From the NCBI GenBank assembly GCA_900547275.1, contig URGA01000014.1:1-32043 (forward strand): DNA of 32,043 nucleotides, written 5' to 3'. The notes under the pieces were generated by a model that saw only the letters and a program-made list of their open reading frames with translations, did not search any database and was not told the origin of the DNA. Shown here piece by piece: positions 1 through 6,849 of the stretch (position 1 is its first letter; every line of letters begins with the position of its first letter). The stretch comes from an uncultured Oscillospiraceae bacterium (GTDB lineage: Bacteria; Bacillota; Clostridia; Oscillospirales; Acutalibacteraceae). Made by a program: the position numbers and the translations under genes.

Positions 1-1
1 G

Positions 2-343
2 GCAGTGCCCGCCGGAGAGATACGCCATACTTCTCTTTGGGCGGTAGACAGCGATACAGCTGTTTTCGCCTTTGTAAGCGGAAAGGAACTGGCAGAAAAG
101 ACCTGTTCAGCCCTTACCCAGGCAAGGATAAGGGGCGCGTCAACTCTTGTCTGCACAAGCGAAAATCTTGTTATGCAGGCGGCAGGACAGAGCCATGTTT
201 TTGCTTTCCCCGACAGTCTGCCTCTTTTGGCGCCTGTTTGCCACGGTGTAACGATGCAGCTTCTTTCAACTGAGATAGAAGCCGCAAGACAGCAGTCAGA
301 TGAAAAAGAGATACCTGAGATACCACGCTTTTTTGCGGTATAA
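2..343 (+). CDS. C-terminal end of a GlmS-like SIS-domain protein (partial)
   Basis: The frame is open to the window edge, so this is the last ~113 residues of a longer protein. The visible part matches the second SIS (sugar isomerase) domain of glutamine-fructose-6-phosphate aminotransferase: it begins AVPAGEIRH (compare AYAAGELKHG in GlmS), continues through a strand and helix with an ARIRGA segment, and has LLAPVCHGVTMQLLSTEIA-like residues matching the IAPxxxxxPLQLLAYH stretch. The extreme C-terminus is unusual: true GlmS ends in a strongly conserved PRNLAKSVTVE tail that helps form the active site, whereas this protein ends EIPEIPRFFAV. It may therefore be a GlmS paralogue or another SIS sugar-phosphate isomerase/deglycase rather than GlmS itself. 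It is followed by a strong hairpin terminator. Confidence 0.72.
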   Translation, partial: AVPAGEIRHTSLWAVDSDTAVFAFVSGKELAEKTCSALTQARIRGASTLVCTSENLVMQAAGQSHVFAFPDSLPLLAPVCHGVTMQLLSTEIEAARQQSDEKEIPEIPRFFAV

Positions 344-349
344 AAATAA

Positions 350-380
350 GCGGAAGCACAAAAGTGCTTCCGCCTTTTTC
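350..380. terminator. Bidirectional Rho-independent terminator
   Basis: A perfect 10-bp stem (GCGGAAGCAC / GTGCTTCCGC) with an AAAA loop is followed by CTTTTTC on the + strand and by a T-rich TTATTTTTA on the - strand. It sits between two convergent genes, the SIS protein on + and the SPFH protein on -, and can end both. Confidence 0.9.
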
Positions 381-386
381 TTTGCA

Positions 387-1325
387 TTAATTTGTTTCGG
401 ATTTAGTTCCTTTGATGGTTTCGGCAACGCCTTCCGCCAATCCTGCAAGTCCCTGAATTTCTGAGGGGATGATGATCTTGGTTGACTTGCCGTCAGCCGC
501 CTTGGCGAATGCTTCAAGAGCTTTCAGCTTGATTACGGCTTCGTTTGCGTTGGCTTCGTTGAGCATTTTAATTGCCTGAGCAGTAGCTGTCTGGACTGTT
601 TCAATAGCCAGTGCTTCACCTTCCGCCTCGCGGATCTTGGCTTCCTTAACAGCTTCCGCGTGAAGGATTGCAGACTGCTTTTCAGCCTCCGCTTCAAGGA
701 TTTTTGATTCCTTGTGGCCTTCCGCAACAAGGATACGGCTCTGCTTTTCACCTTCCGCCGTAAGGATAGCTTCACGGCGCTGGCGCTCAGCTTTCATCTG
801 CTTCTCCATTGCGTCCTGAATTTCTTTTGGCGGAATAATGTTTTTCAGTTCAACTCTGTTTACCTTGATGCCCCATGGGTCGGTGGCTTCGTCAAGGATA
901 ACGCGGATTTTTGCGTTGATTGTGTCTCTTGATGTAAGAGTAGAGTCAAGCTCAAGTTCACCGATAATGTTACGAAGCGTTGTAGCCGAAAGATTTTCAA
1001 TTGCGGAAATCGGGCTCTCAACACCGTAGGTGTAAAGCTTCGGGTCTGTAATCTGGAAGAATACAACCGTGTCAATCTGCATCGTAACGTTATCCTTTGT
1101 GATAACGGGCTGGGGCTTGAAATCAACGACCTGTTCCTTGAGTGAAACTGTCTTTGCAATTCTGTCAATAAACGGGATTTTAACGTGAAGTCCCGTCTGC
1201 CATGTTGCATAGTAAGTTCCGAGACGCTCCAAAACGAACGCCTTTGACTGGGGAACAACTCTGATGTTTGCAAGCACAAGAGCGATGATCACCACTGCGA
1301 TTACAACAAAAATGATCCATTCCAT
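387..1325 (-). CDS. SPFH/stomatin-family membrane protein (QmcA-like)
   Basis: This 312-residue protein is a stomatin/prohibitin-type membrane scaffold, a family thought to organise membrane microdomains and modulate membrane proteases. Residues 3-20 form one N-terminal membrane anchor. The SPFH domain follows at about 22-180, with the typical VVPQSKAFVLERLGTY opening, LKEQVVDF and the FFQITDP strand. Residues ~180-245 are a charged coiled coil built of repeats such as AEGEKQS, AEAEKQS and AEAVKEA, and a short helical tail ends the protein. The gene lies 22 bp downstream of an NfeD-like gene on the same strand; NfeD/SPFH pairs are a well-known partnership in which the soluble OB-fold of NfeD acts with the SPFH protein. 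A promoter lies in front of nfeD and the shared terminator lies just past the stop. Length and domain order are normal. Confidence 0.93.
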   Translation of the reverse strand: MEWIIFVVIAVVIIALVLANIRVVPQSKAFVLERLGTYYATWQTGLHVKIPFIDRIAKTVSLKEQVVDFKPQPVITKDNVTMQIDTVVFFQITDPKLYTYGVESPISAIENLSATTLRNIIGELELDSTLTSRDTINAKIRVILDEATDPWGIKVNRVELKNIIPPKEIQDAMEKQMKAERQRREAILTAEGEKQSRILVAEGHKESKILEAEAEKQSAILHAEAVKEAKIREAEGEALAIETVQTATAQAIKMLNEANANEAVIKLKALEAFAKAADGKSTKIIIPSEIQGLAGLAEGVAETIKGTKSETN

Positions 1326-1347
1326 AAAATTTTCTCCTTTTCTTTTC

Positions 1348-1803
1348 TTATTTCTTATCGGCTGTTACAGCCGTTTTTGCCGAAGTAACAAGCAATTTTA
1401 CTCCTTCTATTGAATCAACGGTGATAACCGTCCCCTCGGGGATTATCTCGTTCTCGGTTGAACGAGCGGTCCAGACATTTCCGTTGACTTTTACCTGACC
1501 TGTAGCGGCAAGATTGTTTATTTCTTCTGTTACCAGTCCTTCGCTTCCGATACAGCGGTCAGCGTTTGTTTTTTGCATTTTGGGCCTAATGTATTTTTTG
1601 ACCAATGGTTTTGTGACTATCAGGGCAACAACTGATACTACTATAAATACGAGTATCTGAACCCATAATTCCCCGCCGCACCATGTTGCTATCAGTGCGC
1701 CGATGGAGCCTAAAACGAACCAGATTGAAACGAGCTGCGCGGTTATCGCTTCAAGTATTCCGAAAACCAGTATGGCCAGCGCCCATACAACAACCATATT
1801 CAT
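1348..1803 (-). CDS. NfeD-like short membrane protein
   Basis: A 151-residue protein with two or three N-terminal membrane segments (about residues 3-25, 27-45 and 50-70), followed by a basic linker (TKPLVKKYIRPK) and a C-terminal OB-fold (about 82-145) with the family pattern GSEGLVTEEI...GQVKVNGNVWTARS. It belongs to the short NfeD class that lacks the N-terminal ClpP-like protease domain and works with SPFH proteins, one of which is the next gene. The frame extends to a GTG at 1812, but GGAGG sits immediately across that codon and is 8 bases in front of the ATG at 1803, so I take the ATG as the start. Confidence 0.9.
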   Translation of the reverse strand: MNMVVVWALAILVFGILEAITAQLVSIWFVLGSIGALIATWCGGELWVQILVFIVVSVVALIVTKPLVKKYIRPKMQKTNADRCIGSEGLVTEEINNLAATGQVKVNGNVWTARSTENEIIPEGTVITVDSIEGVKLLVTSAKTAVTADKK

Positions 1804-1932
1804 CAGTCTCACCTCCGCAAAAATACGGTCCTTTTCTTTTCATCATATGCATATTGTCTGCCTGTACCATTGCGAAACGGCAATATGACGTGCACAACAT
1901 ATTGTGTATCCCGTTCCGTATTTGGTAGCCCA

Positions 1933-1961
1933 ATTATACCATATGTGCGCCTAATTTTCAA
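1933..1961 (-). promoter_or_regulatory. Promoter of nfeD-SPFH operon
   Basis: On the - strand TTGAAA and TATAAT are separated by 17 bases, and TGG directly before the -10 makes an extended -10 element. This leaves an untranslated leader of about 120 bases, which contains a small dyad CACAA-CATA-TTGTG at 1892-1905. I see nothing further in the AT-rich stretch 1962-2097. Confidence 0.75.
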
Positions 1962-2097
1962 TATTCGGTGGGTTTTGGCGGCTTGATATTTACCGTTTAT
2001 TCATAAATTATACAACCCCTAGTATTATAAAATTCATCTTGTTATTGCCCTTGTATTTTGCTAAACGACAGTTGTATTTTTATTTTTTCAAAAAAAA

Positions 2098-2124
2098 TCA
2101 GGGAACGATATTATCGTTCCCTGA
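2098..2124 (-). terminator. Rho-independent terminator of the DUF4352-like gene
   Basis: An 11-13 bp perfect stem (TCAGGGAACGATA and its complement) is followed on the - strand by TTTTTTT. It lies 20 bases past the final stop of the interrupted membrane-protein gene. Confidence 0.85.
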
Positions 2125-2144
2125 AATATAAGTGCTTTATGAAG

Positions 2145-2798
2145 TTATTTTACCTCAAAAACTATTTTGTCTTCTGTCCAAAGATTTGTTTCCATTTCTA
2201 TCTCTATGTTTTCAGCATTTTTCGGAACTTCGTAATAAACTACAGCGTCCAGCGTTCTTCCGGGTGAGATGCTTTCCAGTACAGGACTTGCGTAATCGTC
2301 AGCGTAGTAATATGGCTCGCATTTATTATTGTCTGCGTAACATTCAATGCTGTCAATGGAATAATCGTTTTTAGAGATGTTTTCAAAACTGAACTTTGCG
2401 CGAATTACTTTTTTGCCGTCTGACGGTTTTGAGTATTCGTCATAATCTGTGTAATCTGCGTCGCAGGAAACATATGATATCTTCAGCTCGTCGGTGGTCA
2501 GCGCCGTTCCCGGCTGGATTACCTGAGAACCTTCAGTATCTTCGGATTTGCTTTCTTTCTGGGTGTCGGATATCGCTTCAGTTGTGTTTGCTGTTTCTCC
2601 TGAGTCGGAGCTTCCTTACGCAGACTCCCCTGAGTCGGGCCTCCCTGACCTCCCCGCCGCCGCAAATATTATTATCAAAACTACAATTACAACGCCGATG
2701 ATTATCCACTTTTTCTTTTTCTTCTTTTTCTTTTCCTGCTGAAGCGCTTCGTTTACCGCCTGCTGAACTTCAGCATTGTTGTTTGAATTTGTTTCCAT
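2145..2798 (-). pseudogene. DUF4352-type membrane-anchored protein interrupted by an in-frame TAA
   Basis: One reading frame runs for 217 codons with a single stop, TAA, at codon 61 (bases 2616-2618). Before it are an acidic/Gln-rich start, a run of eight lysines, a membrane segment (about residues 31-48) and the beginning of a Gly/Ser/Asp-rich linker ending SGRPDSGESA. After it the linker resumes as GSSDSGETANTTEAIS and leads into a ~110-residue beta-rich extracellular domain with KKVIRAKFSFENIS and SPGRTLDAVVYYEVP, the pattern of DUF4352 (telomeric-repeat-binding-factor-like) secreted domains. There is no frameshift, and no ATG, GTG or TTG in frame close after the stop, so the outer domain cannot easily be restarted. 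The gene is probably freshly inactivated, read through, or affected by one wrong base; promoter, ribosome-binding site (AGGAGG) and terminator are all intact. Confidence 0.8.
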
Positions 2799-2827
2799 AA
2801 TAAATCCTCCTTCTTTGTCATGGTTGA

Positions 2828-2866
2828 ATTATAACACATAAGTATTCAATATGTCAACATATGTGT
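2828..2866 (-). promoter_or_regulatory. Consensus promoter with overlapping dyad between divergent genes
   Basis: For the - strand gene, a perfect TTGACA (2857-2852) and TATAAT (2833-2828) are 18 bases apart. Arms ACACATA (2834-2840) and TATGTGT (2860-2866) form an inverted repeat that brackets the spacer and -35, and ACATATGT at 2857-2864 is itself palindromic. Because an XRE regulator is divergently encoded 60 bases away, this dyad is a reasonable operator candidate; that last step is inference. Confidence 0.6.
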
Positions 2867-2926
2867 TCAAAATGAGCATAAAAAAATAATACACTCATAT
2901 TATAAAAACAGTTAGGAGTGTACCCG

Positions 2927-3163
2927 ATGTTTGTTCCCACACTTGATTCGAAAATTGTCGGCTCGGTTATCGCTGAGTTCAGAAAAAAGAAAGGGTTGAG
3001 CCAGGAAGTTTTGAGCGGACTTGCGGATATAGGAAGAACTCATCTCAGCGCAATTGAGCGGGGCGAGCGAAAGCCTACGCTGGAAACCCTTTACCGAATT
3101 TCAACAGCTCTTAACGTCAGAATGAGCGATATTGTTATTGAAATCGAAAAAAAGATAAAGTGA
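2927..3163 (+). CDS. Small XRE-family (Cro/CI-type) DNA-binding regulator
   Basis: A 78-residue protein made almost wholly of one helix-turn-helix domain: VIAEFRKKKGLSQEVLSGLA, then the recognition region GRTHLSAIERGERKPTLETL, then RISTALNVRMSDI. Its size and the IERGERKPTLETL core resemble restriction-modification controller proteins and small phage-type repressors, but no methylase or nuclease is nearby. AGGAG at 2914-2918 is 8 bases before the ATG at 2927; an in-frame GTG at 2918 overlaps that site and is rejected. The divergent neighbour is the interrupted membrane protein, which it may control. Function beyond DNA binding is unknown. Confidence 0.88.
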   Translation: MFVPTLDSKIVGSVIAEFRKKKGLSQEVLSGLADIGRTHLSAIERGERKPTLETLYRISTALNVRMSDIVIEIEKKIK

Positions 3164-3204
3164 AAATCACCGTTAAGGTTTTGTTAGTTATTTATAATAT
3201 TTGC

Positions 3205-3243
3205 AATAAAAAAGGTCTGCTTCTGTTTTGTGAAGCAGACCTT
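3205..3243 (-). terminator. Rho-independent terminator of the DUF1846 gene
   Basis: A perfect 12-bp stem AAGGTCTGCTTC / GAAGCAGACCTT with an 8-base loop is followed on the - strand by a run of seven T. It lies 10 bases past the DUF1846 stop. On the + strand it is followed by AAATTTT and may also end the XRE transcript. Confidence 0.9.
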
Positions 3244-3253
3244 AAATTTTGAC

Positions 3254-4729
3254 TTATTGTGTTTTCTTGTCTGATACTGCCGAGCAGGTAACGCGAACGC
3301 CGAGTTTTTTAAGAATGTTGTCGTCAACGTCGGAAAGTAAAACTGATGAGTGCATCTCGCAGTCCTGAAGTTTTGATAACTGCTGGAGAGCAAGAGCGGC
3401 GTTTTCATCGTTGGCGGCGGAAATGGAAAGGGCGATAAGCACTTCGTCGGTGTGAAGTCTCGGGTTGTGGTTGCCCAGATGGTTTACCTTCAGCGACTGG
3501 ATTGGAACGATAACTTCCGGCGCAACAAGAAGAACTTCGTCTGGAATATTGCCGAGATATTTAAGCGCGTTGAGGAGCATTGCCGAGGAACAGCCCAGAA
3601 GAGGCGTCGTTTTGCCTGTAATTACCTTGCCGTCTTCAAGCTCGATTGCCGCGGCAGGAGCGTTTGTCTTTTCAGCCAGTTCTTCAGCCGCCGCCGCGCA
3701 CTTTCTGTCTGCGATTGAGAGACCCGCCTGATTCATAAGAAGTTCAAGTTTATAAACCTCTTCGCGGCAGTCGCGGCCGTAAAGCAGATCGCAGCAGGCG
3801 GAGTAATAACGGCGGATAACTTCCTGATTTGCGGCGTTTCTTACCGCTTCGTCGTCAACGATGCAGTAGCCTGCCATGTTTACGCCCATATCCGTGGGTG
3901 ATTTATAAGGGCAGGTGCCGTAGATTTTATCAAAAGTTGCTTTGAGTACAGGGAAAATCTCAACGTCTCTGTTGTAGTTGACGGTTGTTTCTCCGTAAGC
4001 CTCAAGATGCCACGGGTCAATCATGTTGACGTCGCCCAGGTCGGCAGTAGCCGCCTCGTATGCGATATTTACCGGATGGTTAAGGGGCAGGTTCCAAATC
4101 GGGAAAGTCTCAAACTTAGCGTAGCCCGCTTTAATACCTCTCTTGTTTTCGTGGTAGAGTTGGGAAAGACAGGTTGCCATCTTGCCGCTTCCGGGACCGG
4201 GAGCAGTGATGATTACGAGAGAACGGCTGGTTTCGATATAATCGTTTTTGCCGTATCCGTCTTCGCTTACGATTTTTGAAATATTTGTGGGATAACCGTC
4301 AATAACATAGTGGTGGTATACCGGCAGTCCGATATTTTTCAGTCTGTTTTCAAAAGCGTTTACTTTTGGAGTGCTTGTGTATTTTGTAAGCACAACGCTT
4401 CCCACCATAAGACCTCTTGACGTAAACGCATCAATAAGACGGATAACGTCCTCGTCGTAAGTTATGCCCAGATCCGCTCTGAGTTTGTCTTTTTCGATAT
4501 CGTCCGTGCTGATTACTATTACAATTTCGGCGTGCTCTTTTAACTGCATGAGCATCTGGAGCTTGCTGTCCGGCTGAAATCCCGGAAGAACTCTTGACGC
4601 GTGGTAGTCGTCAAAAAGTTTGCCTCCGAATTCAAGGTAAAGTTTGCCTCCGAATTCGTGGATTCTTTTGCGGATGCGCTCCGACTGCATTTCAAGATAT
4701 TTGTTGTTGTCAAATCCGATTTTATACAT
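3254..4729 (-). CDS. DUF1846 (UPF0371) family protein
   Basis: A 491-residue protein recognisable as the DUF1846 family from its opening (KIGFDNNKYLEMQSERI, then FGGKLYLEFGGKLFDDYHA and SRVLPGF) and from the ITAPGPGSGKMATCLSQLYHE segment near residue 175, which resembles a nucleotide-binding loop. The length is close to the ~500 residues usual for the family, and the protein appears soluble. The biochemical role is not established as far as I know; structures exist for the family but no agreed reaction. It is monocistronic, with a good promoter ~80 bases upstream and a terminator just downstream. The ribosome-binding site is weak at the chosen ATG (GAGAG, 6 bases away); a better AAAGGAG lies 20 bases upstream with no usable start codon behind it. 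Confidence 0.93.
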   Translation of the reverse strand: MYKIGFDNNKYLEMQSERIRKRIHEFGGKLYLEFGGKLFDDYHASRVLPGFQPDSKLQMLMQLKEHAEIVIVISTDDIEKDKLRADLGITYDEDVIRLIDAFTSRGLMVGSVVLTKYTSTPKVNAFENRLKNIGLPVYHHYVIDGYPTNISKIVSEDGYGKNDYIETSRSLVIITAPGPGSGKMATCLSQLYHENKRGIKAGYAKFETFPIWNLPLNHPVNIAYEAATADLGDVNMIDPWHLEAYGETTVNYNRDVEIFPVLKATFDKIYGTCPYKSPTDMGVNMAGYCIVDDEAVRNAANQEVIRRYYSACCDLLYGRDCREEVYKLELLMNQAGLSIADRKCAAAAEELAEKTNAPAAAIELEDGKVITGKTTPLLGCSSAMLLNALKYLGNIPDEVLLVAPEVIVPIQSLKVNHLGNHNPRLHTDEVLIALSISAANDENAALALQQLSKLQDCEMHSSVLLSDVDDNILKKLGVRVTCSAVSDKKTQ

Positions 4730-4811
4730 ATTCCGCTCTCTTCGGTTGCTCCTTTTCTAACACAAAATAAAAATAACGGCTGCACCTTGGTACAACCGCC
4801 TGTACTTATAT

Positions 4812-4840
4812 ATTATATAAGATTATCGTTGATAAATCAA
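4812..4840 (-). promoter_or_regulatory. Promoter of the DUF1846 gene
   Basis: On the - strand TTGATT and TATAAT are 17 bases apart. The ~75-base leader contains an imperfect hairpin near 4780-4799 followed by a T-rich stretch, which could be a weak attenuator. Confidence 0.7.
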
Positions 4841-4862
4841 TAGTAACGGCTAAAAAACGGGT

Positions 4863-4904
4863 AAAAAATGTTAGCCTGTTCACACCCTGCCGGGCGTAGC
4901 CAAC
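4863..4904 (-). terminator. Probable terminator of the nitrilase-family gene
   Basis: On the - strand GTTGGC pairs with GCTAAC (one G-U) around an inner GCCC/GGGT stem, followed by ATTTTTT. It begins four bases past the stop codon. The stem is less regular than others in the window. Confidence 0.55.
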
Positions 4905-4907
4905 CCT

Positions 4908-5786
4908 TTATTTTCTGTAATCATTGCGGATAAAAGGTTCTTCGATTTTTTCCTCGGTAAGAAGTCTGTATTTGTTTGGATGACGGTAAGCGTTGCCGTG
5001 AACCTCCAGCCTTCTGTATTCTCTGATTTCTTCAATGGGAAAATCAGCAATATATATTCCCTCAGCCTCGCCTGCCTCAACAATAAGAGTGTCTCTTGAG
5101 CCTGAGCCGTCAGGTCTGTAAGCAATTCCGTCAAAAGCTGAGGAATGGCCGTTGCAGTCCTCCTTGCCCCGGGGATAATTTACCGTAGCAATACCAACCA
5201 TGTTTTCATACGCTCTTGCCCGCAGCTGTGAAAGTCGGTTGATTTCCATGGGGCAGGCGTTTGGAACGAGAATTATCTCTGCTCCTTTCAGCATAAGAAT
5301 TCTTGCGCTTTCCGGGAATTCCCTGTCATAGCATATCATAGCTCCGATTTTTACATTGCCGTTTTCCGTGTTTAGTTCGGCAGTAAAAAAATCATTTCCA
5401 GCCGTCAGTTTCCTTTCGTAAGAGAAATCGCAGGTGTGGACTTTTGAGTAAGAGAGAATTCTGTTTCCGAATCGGTCAAAAATGCACAGGGTGTTTTTCG
5501 GCAAAGGCTCAAATTTTTCCAGGAAAGTAATGCCCACTGCCATATTAAGTTCTTTTGCAATATCGCGAAAAGCGTGGACAAACTCGCCCTCAGGTTCGAC
5601 AGCGGAATTTTTCAGTTCTTCGGCAGAGGGGGAAAGATTGTAGCCGTTACTCCATATTTCCGGAAAAAGCGCAATATCCGCTCCTGCCGCCTTTGCCCTG
5701 CGGCAGTATTCCAACCCTTTTTCAAGATTTCCTTTTGTGGTGTTTTCCGGCAATATCTGAAGCATTGCCACTTTAAAACTATTCAT
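4908..5786 (-). CDS. Carbon-nitrogen hydrolase (nitrilase superfamily)
   Basis: A 292-residue amidase of the nitrilase superfamily, the usual length for one catalytic domain. The Glu-Lys-Cys catalytic triad is visible: Glu43 in LFPEIWSNGYN, Lys115 in YSKVHTC and Cys152 in GAMICYDREFPES. The sequence around these resembles N-carbamoyl-amidohydrolases and omega-amidases, but the substrate cannot be told from sequence and no pathway gene adjoins it. It would cleave a linear amide or carbamoyl C-N bond in the cytoplasm. The start MNSFKVAMLQILP is standard. Upstream lies an RNA element ending in a terminator 116 bases away; a weak separate promoter (TTGCTT-N17-TTAAAT) is visible at about 5820-5850. 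Confidence 0.92.
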   Translation of the reverse strand: MNSFKVAMLQILPENTTKGNLEKGLEYCRRAKAAGADIALFPEIWSNGYNLSPSAEELKNSAVEPEGEFVHAFRDIAKELNMAVGITFLEKFEPLPKNTLCIFDRFGNRILSYSKVHTCDFSYERKLTAGNDFFTAELNTENGNVKIGAMICYDREFPESARILMLKGAEIILVPNACPMEINRLSQLRARAYENMVGIATVNYPRGKEDCNGHSSAFDGIAYRPDGSGSRDTLIVEAGEAEGIYIADFPIEEIREYRRLEVHGNAYRHPNKYRLLTEEKIEEPFIRNDYRK

Positions 5787-5891
5787 AAATTTGCCTCCGC
5801 AGTGTCACGTTTAATTCTATTTAATCATAAATTTATTGTTTAAGCAATATATAAAAGCCCCAAAAAGTTTAAGCGTTAGTTAAACCGCCCA

Positions 5892-5927
5892 AAAAACAAA
5901 AAAGAAGAAGCATAACAGCTTCTTCTT
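5892..5927 (-). terminator. Strong terminator at the end of the RNA candidate
   Basis: A perfect 10-bp stem AAGAAGAAGC / GCTTCTTCTT with a 6-base loop is followed on the - strand by TTTTGTTTTTTG. No coding sequence ends just before it, which is the main reason to suspect an RNA gene or an attenuator. Confidence 0.85.
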
Positions 5928-6036
5928 AATTTCTTTTACGACCCTTTTGGTGCAGGGTAAACACGCTGCTGTTCTTTCTCGTTTAGCAGGTTAGAGATCA
6001 GCACTTTTATTACGGTCTATGCGTTTGACCGCTTTT
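5892..6036 (-). ncRNA. Unassigned structured RNA candidate (small RNA or leader)
   Basis: This ~145-base non-coding stretch has its own promoter and a strong terminator on the - strand. Visible elements 5' to 3' are a hairpin GCGGTC/GACCGT (6032-6012, 9-base loop), a hairpin CTGCT/AGCAG (5989-5966), an ACCC/GGGT hairpin (5958-5941) and the terminator stem. A longer-range GTGC/GCAC pairing may enclose the second hairpin. I could not match it to the conserved cores of T-box, TPP, purine, SAM, preQ1, fluoride, guanidine-I, SRP or tmRNA. It could be a free small RNA, or a terminator-controlled leader of the nitrilase gene, whose start is 116 bases further on. Confidence 0.5.
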
Positions 6037-6040
6037 ATAT

Positions 6041-6074
6041 ATTATACTCTAACTTAAAAAATTGTGTTTGTCAA
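6041..6074 (-). promoter_or_regulatory. Promoter of the RNA candidate
   Basis: A perfect TTGACA at 6074-6069 stands seven bases after the lipoprotein stop. The -10 is either TAGAGT (17-base spacer, 6051-6046) or the overlapping TATAAT at 6046-6041 (22-base spacer). Confidence 0.6.
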
Positions 6075-6080
6075 GTATTA

Positions 6081-6731
6081 TCAACGATATTTGAAGTTTC
6101 CAGTCCATTTACCACAGTATGAACAAGACCAACATTCATAACCATATGGTGAATTAGCATAATATTCATCGTCTGTAATTTCACCTTTTTCCCATTTGTT
6201 CCCCCATTCATTGCAAACTTGTTGCCAATATGTTTGAACTTCACTTCTACTATTAAACCATTTGCCAATATTACCACAACTTATACTATGATTGTTATTA
6301 TTGGTGCAATGACTTGCTGATGAAGATCCACTTGATGATGAACTGCCCGAGTTTTTCTTGTTAGAAGAACTTCCCGAAGACGATTTTTTCTTTGTAGTAG
6401 TTTGCTTTTTCGTCGTTTTTTCACTTGAGGAAGATGACTTTTTCTTGGTCGTTGTCTGTTTACTGCTGTTTGATGACGGTGAGGAGGTTTTTTTAGTGGT
6501 CGTGGTGCTTTTTTTGGTTTTGGACGATGTGCTGTTTTTGCCGGTTGTAGAGTTTTGAACAGAGGTGTCTGAAACGTCTGCCGCTTCGCCGGTTGACTGA
6601 GAAGCGTTCTCGCTGGCTGACGCGTTCGCCGATTTATCGTTGCTTGATGAGCAGTCGCCAAAAGAGAACGCCAGTATCACTGCAAGCAGTAAAACGCATA
6701 TTTTCCCAAACCATTTCTTCACTTTCCTCAC
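6081..6731 (-). CDS. Predicted lipoprotein with low-complexity stalk and Cys-rich C-terminal domain
   Basis: Residues 1-27 are a basic, hydrophobic signal segment (KKWFGKICVLLLAVILAFSFGDC); the Cys is at a lipobox-like position, although FGDC is a poor match to LxGC. Residues ~28-140 are almost only Ser, Thr, Lys and Asn, with KQTTTKKKSSS occurring twice, a wall-spanning stalk. Residues 141-216 form a compact aromatic, Cys-rich domain with Cys142, His148, Cys152, Cys173, Cys200, Cys203 and Cys206 (CWSCSYC) and the ending GKWTGNFKYR; it could bind metal or be disulfide-linked. The DNA for this domain is visibly AT-richer than that for the first half. The start is uncertain: GTG at 6731 has AAGGA almost touching it, and GTG at 6722 is better spaced. 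I do not recognise the function. Confidence 0.78.
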   Translation of the reverse strand: MRKVKKWFGKICVLLLAVILAFSFGDCSSSNDKSANASASENASQSTGEAADVSDTSVQNSTTGKNSTSSKTKKSTTTTKKTSSPSSNSSKQTTTKKKSSSSSEKTTKKQTTTKKKSSSGSSSNKKNSGSSSSSGSSSASHCTNNNNHSISCGNIGKWFNSRSEVQTYWQQVCNEWGNKWEKGEITDDEYYANSPYGYECWSCSYCGKWTGNFKYR

Positions 6732-6793
6732 GTCCTTAAAACAAAATAAATTTTATAAATATATAATATCACCATTGTTAACAAAAATCAAAT

Positions 6794-6830
6794 AAACGAA
6801 AAAAGCCCGAACTTTTTATGTTCGAGCTTT
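6794..6830 (-). terminator. Rho-independent terminator of the pst-phoU operon
   Basis: An 11-bp stem with one mismatch (AAAGCCCGAAC / GTTCGAGCTTT) is followed on the - strand by TTTTTTTCG. It lies 20 bases past the phoU stop. Confidence 0.85.
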
Positions 6831-6849
6831 GTTCAGGACGTTCGTGCCG

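Noticed and set aside
4650..4700. Tandem EFGGKL-EFGGKL in the DUF1846 protein and the matching DNA repeat
   Set aside because: FGGKLYLEFGGKLFDDYH is the normal sequence of this family, so it is not a recent duplication.
4775..4805. Minus-strand GGTTGTACCAAGG upstream of the DUF1846 gene, recalling the T-box GGTGGTACC element
   Set aside because: The T-box core with its CGCG continuation is absent, there is no room for stem I after the promoter at 4812-4840, and the gene is not an aminoacylation or amino acid gene.
5818..5850. Separate promoter for the nitrilase gene (TTGCTT-N17-TTAAAT)
   Set aside because: The match is weak in this AT-rich stretch; kept only as a remark because transcription may also come from the upstream RNA promoter.
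6281..6661. Open frame of 126 codons overlapping the Ser/Thr-rich lipoprotein stalk
   Set aside because: It is an out-of-frame reading of low-complexity codons (Arg/Pro/Lys-rich) with no start signals.
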